Source of the DNA: Acidobacteriota bacterium
GTDB lineage: Bacteria > Acidobacteriota > Terriglobia > Acidiferrales > UBA7541
DNA: 11,482 bases
Direction: 5' to 3'
NCBI GenBank assembly: GCA_003131705.1
Contig: PKUY01000186.1
Span: 1-11,482, forward strand
Shown piece by piece: positions 7,294-11,482 of this stretch. A model generated the notes under the pieces. That model saw only the letters and a program-made list of their open reading frames with translations, did not search any database and was not told the DNA's origin. Position 1 is the stretch's first letter; each line of letters starts with the position of its first letter. Made by a program: the position numbers and the translations under genes.

Positions 7294-7351
7294 GTCCGCT
7301 TTGGTCTACGCCGAGTCCTTCAGTCATCGGCGGAATATTCTGGAGCCTGCT

Positions 7352-7855
7352 ATGGCTGTGGTGATTTCCATGCTGCGTGGGGTCAACGTCGGGGGCCACA
7401 ACAAAATCAAAATGGAGGCGCTCCGCGCTTTGTACGAATCACTTAAGCTGCGAAATGCACAGACCTACGTGCAAAGCGGCAACGTTATTTTCAAATCCGA
7501 AGAAAAGGACCTCGGTTTAATCGCGAAGCGACTCCAAAGCGGCATTGAGCGGAGTTTCGACTGTCGTCCCGACATCATTCTCCGCACCACCTCCGAACTG
7601 CGAAACGTAATCGCAAGGAATCCGTTTGCAGCGCGCCACAATATTGATCCCAGCAAGTTGCTTGTTACGTTCCTCGCCAGCGATCCCGGCGAGGAGGCCC
7701 GCGAGAAGGCGCTGGGAATCAAGACCGATCCGGAAGAATTGCGGATCCACGGTCGCGAAGCCTACATCCATTTTCCCAACGGCATAGCGCGTCCGAAAAT
7801 GCGGTGGCCCCTCATCGAGAAAATCCTGAAAACATCCGGAACGGGCCGAAACTGA
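7352..7855 (+). CDS. DUF1697 family protein, C-terminus cut by an in-frame TGA
   Basis: Start ATG 7352 has GGAG at 7342-7345; an upstream ATG at 7301 lacks this and adds residues outside the family. The 167-residue product shows the DUF1697 pattern: SMLRGVNVGGHNKIKMEALR near the start, TYVQSGNVIF (38-47), FASD-like FLASDP (107-112), and a C-terminal TGRN. DUF1697 proteins are small cytoplasmic proteins of unknown function. The family normally continues through a conserved Trp into a TVTKLLE helix. Here codon 168 is TGA (7853-7855) where TGG is expected, and the next codons still encode NTVTKLLEIAETLEASE up to TGA 7907-7909. So the gene has lost its last 18 residues through a probable TGG to TGA change, or the base is a sequencing error. 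Confidence 0.85.
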   Translation: MAVVISMLRGVNVGGHNKIKMEALRALYESLKLRNAQTYVQSGNVIFKSEEKDLGLIAKRLQSGIERSFDCRPDIILRTTSELRNVIARNPFAARHNIDPSKLLVTFLASDPGEEAREKALGIKTDPEELRIHGREAYIHFPNGIARPKMRWPLIEKILKTSGTGRN

Positions 7856-8046
7856 AACACCGTTACAAAGCTGCTCGAAATTGCTGAGACACTGGAAGCC
7901 TCCGAATGACCTTTCGTCTGCGCGACGACGCAGGGGCGCATCGTGCGAATTGGTTCTCTTAGGTGGTTAGATCAATTCTTTCGGTCGCGCGCCATCGGGC
8001 AAAACTCTGTGATAGACTCCGCCAAAATCCGGGAAGGAGACTTTTC

Positions 8047-8454
8047 TTGAAACACAAACTTTCACTCGTTCTGCTCGCCTGCGTGATGCTCTTTGCGGCG
8101 CAGTCTTTGTGGGCGCACCATTCGCCTTCGTCCATATTCGACATGACGAAAAAATTCACGCTTTCAGGCACGCTGACCCAAGTCGAATGGGTCAATCCGC
8201 ACATCGCCGTGTATATCGACGCCAAGAAGGACGACGGCACCGTGGAGAATTGGAAGTTCGAGAGCGCGCCGCCCTCGTGGCTGAGGCGCGTGGGCGTCGG
8301 CAAGGGAGATTTTTCGAAAGCGATTGGGCAAACCGTTACCGTCGAGGGAAACCGCGCTCGCAGCGGAGCGCCCTACGGTTTTCTTCAGAAGATTACATTC
8401 TCCGACGGAAACTCTTTGGAAATGGTCAGTCCATCTCAGCTCAACACTCGCTGA
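8047..8454 (+). CDS. DUF6152 family secreted protein
   Basis: I place the start at TTG 8047: AGGAGA at 8035-8040 is six bases upstream and the resulting 135-residue protein begins with a clean signal peptide (KHKLSLVLLACVMLFAAQ, cleaved after LWA near residue 23). The ATG at 7963 would put an unrelated charged stretch before the signal. The mature part matches DUF6152: HHSPSSIFD (24-32), SGTLTQVEWVNPHIAVYID (40-58), NWKFESAPPSWLRR, GQTVTVEGNRARSG and the final SDGNSLEM. The family is a small beta-rich exported domain of unknown function, common in Acidobacteriota and Proteobacteria. The next gene begins 18 bases after its stop, so the two are probably co-transcribed. Confidence 0.83.
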   Translation: MKHKLSLVLLACVMLFAAQSLWAHHSPSSIFDMTKKFTLSGTLTQVEWVNPHIAVYIDAKKDDGTVENWKFESAPPSWLRRVGVGKGDFSKAIGQTVTVEGNRARSGAPYGFLQKITFSDGNSLEMVSPSQLNTR

Positions 8455-8472
8455 CAAAAGGAGGTTAAAGAA

Positions 8473-9318
8473 ATGGCGCACCGTTCAGTTTGCGTGGTAG
8501 CCGTGGCGATGTTCTTGACGATGTTCGCCGCGATGACGCTGGTCCCAAGATCCGCAGCTGCCCAGCAAAACGCGGGTGCGGCAATTAACAAGACGCAGCA
8601 CACGGCCGATGGGCATCCCGACCTCAGTGGGATCTGGGCCTATGCCATCGACCTTCCCGGCGGGGCGCTCAAAAAAGAAGTCAACGGTTCGGTTTCAATC
8701 GCGCAGGTTGATTTAAGCGCGCGACGTTCGGCGAAAATTCCGGTCCCGGGCGCCCTGCCCTCCACGCCAACGCCATCCTATAAGCCAGAGTTTCAGGCCA
8801 AGGTGAAAAACCTCTTCGACAATGAGGCCAAGGTCGATCCGGTATTTTACTGCGGCAAACCTGGCGTTCCGCGGATCAGTTCTCCGCGCAGAATTGTTCA
8901 ACTGCCCAACGAAGTGATTTTCCTTTACGAGGATATTTCCGGAGACCCTTACCGAATCATTCCTACCGACGGTCGGCCACACCGCGCTGATGCCGACCCC
9001 ACCTACTACGGAGATTCCGTCGGCCATTGGGAAGGCAACACTCTTGTCATTGACTCGACCAACTTCGTCGAAGATACATGGTTTGGCGAAGGCGGATATT
9101 TCCACACAGCTTCGATGCATGTCACCGAGCGCTTCTGGAAGGATGGCGACAACTTGATCTATCAGGTCACCGTGGATGATCCGAATGTGCTCGCGGCGCC
9201 GTGGACGATGGCCCCTCGCATCGTGAAGCCATCCGACGACCCGCTCCAGGAATCACCCGTCTGCGTCGAAGACGACGCCAAGCGGATGCTAAATTCGGAC
9301 CATCACGGCCAGCGTTAG
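8473..9318 (+). CDS. Secreted protein of unknown function with GHPDLSGIWA and SVGHWEGNTLVIDS motifs
   Basis: The 281-residue product starts at ATG 8473 with a perfect AGGAGG at 8459-8464. Residues 1-31 form a signal peptide (VCVVAVAMFLTMFAAMTLV, then SAAAQ). GHPDLSGIWA at 47-56 marks a large class of exported proteins frequent in Acidobacteriota and often found with DUF6152. The rest follows a familiar order: CGKPGVPR (127-134), VQLPNEVIFLYED (142-154), DGRPH (166-170), SVGHWEGNTLVIDSTNF (182-198), HVTERFWKDGDNLIYQVTVD (216-235) and a late Cys264. Repeated strand patterns suggest a beta-rich fold. I know no enzymatic function for this family. It forms a two-gene unit with the preceding DUF6152 gene, and the pairing suggests that both act outside the cytoplasmic membrane. 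Confidence 0.82.
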   Translation: MAHRSVCVVAVAMFLTMFAAMTLVPRSAAAQQNAGAAINKTQHTADGHPDLSGIWAYAIDLPGGALKKEVNGSVSIAQVDLSARRSAKIPVPGALPSTPTPSYKPEFQAKVKNLFDNEAKVDPVFYCGKPGVPRISSPRRIVQLPNEVIFLYEDISGDPYRIIPTDGRPHRADADPTYYGDSVGHWEGNTLVIDSTNFVEDTWFGEGGYFHTASMHVTERFWKDGDNLIYQVTVDDPNVLAAPWTMAPRIVKPSDDPLQESPVCVEDDAKRMLNSDHHGQR

Positions 9319-9344
9319 GTTTCGCAAATATCGCGATGCTCAGT

Positions 9345-9365
9345 TCGCCGATTGTTTTTCGGCGA
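9345..9365. terminator. Hairpin between convergent genes
   Basis: TCGCCGA (9345-9351) and TCGGCGA (9359-9365) pair perfectly around a T-rich 7-base loop. It lies in the 71-base gap between the plus-strand gene ending at 9318 and the minus-strand gene ending at 9390, where a bidirectional terminator is expected. Neither side has a real U-tract, so termination is only probable. Confidence 0.4.
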
Positions 9366-9389
9366 GCCACCGCGCCTCTTGCGTGATTG

Positions 9390-10370
9390 TCACCAGCCGG
9401 ACTTCATGCCATACGGCGCTGGATTGACGAGCGCTTCCACGCGCATAATTTTCCCGCTCTGAATCTTGAATAACTCCGCGATCTGCCATGTCCAGGGCGC
9501 CGTGCGAGGCTGCTGTACCGTGCGCCCGTCTGTCAGCTTGTACGATCTCAGCGTCGCGTCGTGATCGAAGAACGTGCTGACGAAAACCAAGCCTCTCTCT
9601 TCGTCAACAACGAGGAAACGCCGGTCGCGGATCAAGCTATCCGGCTGGAAGTTTCCGAGCTTGATCTGGTCGGCGCAGCCGAGAGCCAGAGTATTCGTGG
9701 AATTGCCCTGCGAGTTCGCGCTCGGATTGTTTGTGGTGTGAACGCCGCTTTCAACGCGATCGCAGTCTTTATCGAACGGAACGTAGGACGCGTGGCCTTT
9801 CTCGATCGCACTGAAATAACTGTTTGCGATCGCAATCATGTTCTCGCGCGACCGCCGCTCCGTAGGCGGCACCGTCTCGAACAAGATCGGCTTATCGACT
9901 AACCCTTCAGGTCTCGCCAAGCTGCCCGGCTCTTTCCGCGACACGACCGTCTCGATTTCGGTAATCTTTTGCAACTCCACTTTCAGCCGGGCACAGAAGA
10001 TGGCTGGCGCGCCGTTCTCCGGCAGCACACCCATGAACATCACTTGGCCGGCTTGCGGATCGTCCGCGTAGAGCTTGTAGGTCGGAGGTCCGCTCGCGGT
10101 GCCCCAAAAACCATCTCCGACTTTAAGCAGCTGGCCGTTTTCGGTGAACTTCACATCCCGTGCGAGCGGCACGACTGAAGGGTCGTGCGCGACCACGGCC
10201 GCGAGATAGCGATCCACGAAACTATTCAAGCAGGCGCGGTCGCAGTCGTATTGTACGTTCGGATCATAGTCGTCCGAGGTCTTAGCTGTTTGAGCGCTGG
10301 CAATTCCAGCGCTCACGACAGCACAAAACAACATCATCAGCACGCCGCTCACAATTTGCCGCCTGCGCAT
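9390..10370 (-). CDS. Secreted DUF8021/NTF2-like protein, array copy 1
   Basis: The 326-residue product starts at ATG 10370 on the minus strand, preceded by AGGCGGAG. Residues 1-27 form a signal peptide (basic MRRRQ, hydrophobic core, ASAQ). The mature protein has CDRACLNSFVDRYLAAVVAH (43-62), KFTENGQLLKVGDGFWG (74-90), ITEIETVVSR (136-145), a second helix near 175-190 (ENMIAIANSYFSAI), a Cys pair C203/C232, RDRRFLVVDEERGLVFVSTF (248-267) and AELFKIQSGKIMRVEA (298-313). These read like two NTF2/SnoaL-type halves, which I associate with DUF8021 proteins of unknown role. Cys43/47 and 203/232 could form disulfides. A paralog lies 12 bases upstream and part of another beyond it, so the genes form a tandem operon. 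Confidence 0.8.
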   Translation of the reverse strand: MRRRQIVSGVLMMLFCAVVSAGIASAQTAKTSDDYDPNVQYDCDRACLNSFVDRYLAAVVAHDPSVVPLARDVKFTENGQLLKVGDGFWGTASGPPTYKLYADDPQAGQVMFMGVLPENGAPAIFCARLKVELQKITEIETVVSRKEPGSLARPEGLVDKPILFETVPPTERRSRENMIAIANSYFSAIEKGHASYVPFDKDCDRVESGVHTTNNPSANSQGNSTNTLALGCADQIKLGNFQPDSLIRDRRFLVVDEERGLVFVSTFFDHDATLRSYKLTDGRTVQQPRTAPWTWQIAELFKIQSGKIMRVEALVNPAPYGMKSGW

Positions 10371-10382
10371 ACGCTCCGCCTT

Positions 10383-11354
10383 TTATTTCGTAGCTGCCAC
10401 CCAAGGACTCGGCATGTGATACGGGACGGTGTTGATTACGGCTTCGATCTGCCGGATCTTTCCCTCCTGAATCTTAAACAGCTCGAGCATGACAAAAGAA
10501 AACGGACGATCGAAAGGCAGACCGACTTTGTGGTCTGTGCCGTCCACCAACTTGAAGTCCCTGAGAACTCCGGCGTGGTCGAAGAAAGTGGAAACGAGCA
10601 CCAGACCTTTCTGCTGGTCCACGACTGGAAAGCGGCGATCGCGCGCACGGGTAACAAATCGGAGCAATCCGGACTTCAGCTGTTCCTCGCATCCCTGCTT
10701 GGCGACGCCCATGCCGTTGGGATTGCCGGCAGTTTGCACGCCGTTTTCCACGCGCGCGCAATTCGGATCAAATTCCGTGAACAGTTTCCCGGTATTTAAC
10801 TGAATCGTGGAGAAATAGCCGTCGGCAAGGGCAATGAGTTTCTCGCGCGAGAGGCGTTGGTCCGCTGGGACGTCCTCCGAGAAAACGGGCTTGTCCTTCA
10901 ATCCCTCGGGATTGGGGAAGGTGCTGTTGGCCGAATCCCTGCGAGCCACAAGGGTCTCGAGTTCGGTCACCTTGTGGTTCACGATTTTCATTCGCATACC
11001 AAGAATTCCGGGATGGCCGTCTTCCTCGACGACGCCGTAGCCGCCGACCTGGCCGTCCGTCGGATCGTCGATATAAATTTTGTAGGTTCCGATCGCGTCC
11101 GCTGTGGCCCACAGCCCGTCTCCAAGCTTCAATTCAACGTTGTTCTCCGTGAATTTCATGTTCGCCGAGTGCGGCAACTGCGATGGATCGTGGGCGACAA
11201 CCGCAGCGAGATATTGGTCGACAAAGTGATTCAAGCAGGCGCGGTCGCAATCGCCCGCTTTCGCGGACGCTGCGCGGCCCTGCGCCGACTGACCGACGCC
11301 GATGCCGCAAATTGAAGCCGTCAACAAAGCAGTAATGATCTTATTTCGCCACAT
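10383..11354 (-). CDS. Secreted DUF8021/NTF2-like protein, array copy 2
   Basis: I take the start at 11354 on the minus strand because GGGGGA lies just before it; the ATG at 11384 has no ribosome site and would add ten residues ahead of the signal. The 323-residue product has a signal peptide (MWRNKIITALLTASICGIGV), then CDRACLNHFVDQYLAAVVAH, KFTENNVELKLGDGLW, VTELETLVARRD, a second half with FDPNCARVENGVQ and GCEEQLKSG, DRRFPVVDQQKGLVLVSTFF and LELFKIQEGKIRQIEAV. It aligns with the copy at 9390 over its whole length, including all four cysteines, but sequence between these blocks differs freely, so the duplication is not recent. The function is unknown; the NTF2-like fold is an inference. 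Its stop is 12 bases before the next start. Confidence 0.8.
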   Translation of the reverse strand: MWRNKIITALLTASICGIGVGQSAQGRAASAKAGDCDRACLNHFVDQYLAAVVAHDPSQLPHSANMKFTENNVELKLGDGLWATADAIGTYKIYIDDPTDGQVGGYGVVEEDGHPGILGMRMKIVNHKVTELETLVARRDSANSTFPNPEGLKDKPVFSEDVPADQRLSREKLIALADGYFSTIQLNTGKLFTEFDPNCARVENGVQTAGNPNGMGVAKQGCEEQLKSGLLRFVTRARDRRFPVVDQQKGLVLVSTFFDHAGVLRDFKLVDGTDHKVGLPFDRPFSFVMLELFKIQEGKIRQIEAVINTVPYHMPSPWVAATK

Positions 11355-11419
11355 GGTTTCCCCCTGGTATTTTTCTAAATTCATTGAGCGCTCTCTATTT
11401 TAGGAACGACGATCGCTTT

Positions 11420-11482
11420 CTACTTGCCCCACACGCCCGGCATGCGGAAAGGAACCGGCAGCAGCACAGCTTCCGCACGCAT
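11420..11482 (-). CDS. Partial DUF8021-like protein, array copy 3 (C-terminal end only)
   Basis: On the minus strand the last 63 bases read as 20 codons and a TAG stop at 11422-11420: RAEAVLLPVPFRMPGVWGK. This aligns with the C-termini of the two complete copies (VEALVNPAPYGMKSGW and IEAVINTVPYHMPSPW), keeping the E-A, P-(Y/F) and final G/S/P-x-W positions. The gene continues beyond the right edge of the window. It lies 65 bases upstream of copy 2 and in the same direction, so the array has at least three members. Confidence 0.7.
   Translation of the reverse strand: MRAEAVLLPVPFRMPGVWGK

Noticed and set aside
538..7855. General reassignment of UGA to Trp or Gly in this organism
   Set aside because: TGG is the normal Trp codon throughout, and the ligase, the 6548 gene and the DUF6152 gene appear to end normally at TGA.
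7853..7909. DUF1697 as a third selenoprotein
   Set aside because: The TGA replaces a Trp rather than a Cys, no redox motif is nearby, and I find no hairpin with a GU-containing apical loop at the right distance.

Overview
The window looks like a stretch of soil-type Acidobacteriota chromosome. This is inferred from the fairly GC-rich coding style, the number of small secreted proteins, a DUF6152 gene followed by a secreted protein with a GHPDLSGIWA motif, and tandem secreted NTF2/DUF8021-like proteins, all of which I associate with that phylum. It is not proven. I see no rRNA, tRNA, CRISPR array, insertion sequence or phage gene.

The main content is at 133-3745: two tandem paralogous genes, each interrupted at the same place by an in-frame TGA (538-540 and 2408-2410). 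Read through, they encode proteins of 587 and 576 residues with a Tat-like signal, an N-terminal UGSC-type domain whose redox motif is Sec-Ser-Thr-Cys, and a large C-terminal domain I cannot assign. A hairpin of bacterial SECIS form follows each TGA with its small GU-containing apical loop about 22 bases downstream. Seventy bases around the TGA are identical in both copies except for one silent change in that loop, while the rest of the genes has diverged clearly. I read them as a pair of probably exported selenoproteins. An ordinary ORF caller would break each into two false genes.

Downstream on the same strand are a DUF4352-like secreted protein whose start overlaps the end of the second selenoprotein gene, a stem-loop, and a feruloyl-CoA synthase-like acyl-CoA/AMP ligase, followed by a probable terminator. 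Next come a secreted protein with a copper-amine-oxidase-N-like domain, a DUF1697 gene whose conserved C-terminal Trp codon has become TGA, and a two-gene unit for secreted proteins (DUF6152, then the GHPDLSGIWA protein).

From 9390 to the right edge the minus strand carries a tandem array of three paralogous secreted DUF8021-like proteins; only the last 20 codons of the third are inside the window. The two gene blocks converge at a hairpin near 9345-9365.

No pathway can be reconstructed with confidence. The selenoprotein pair, the DUF4352 protein and the ligase may form one unit (inference from order and spacing). Most other products are predicted to be exported.
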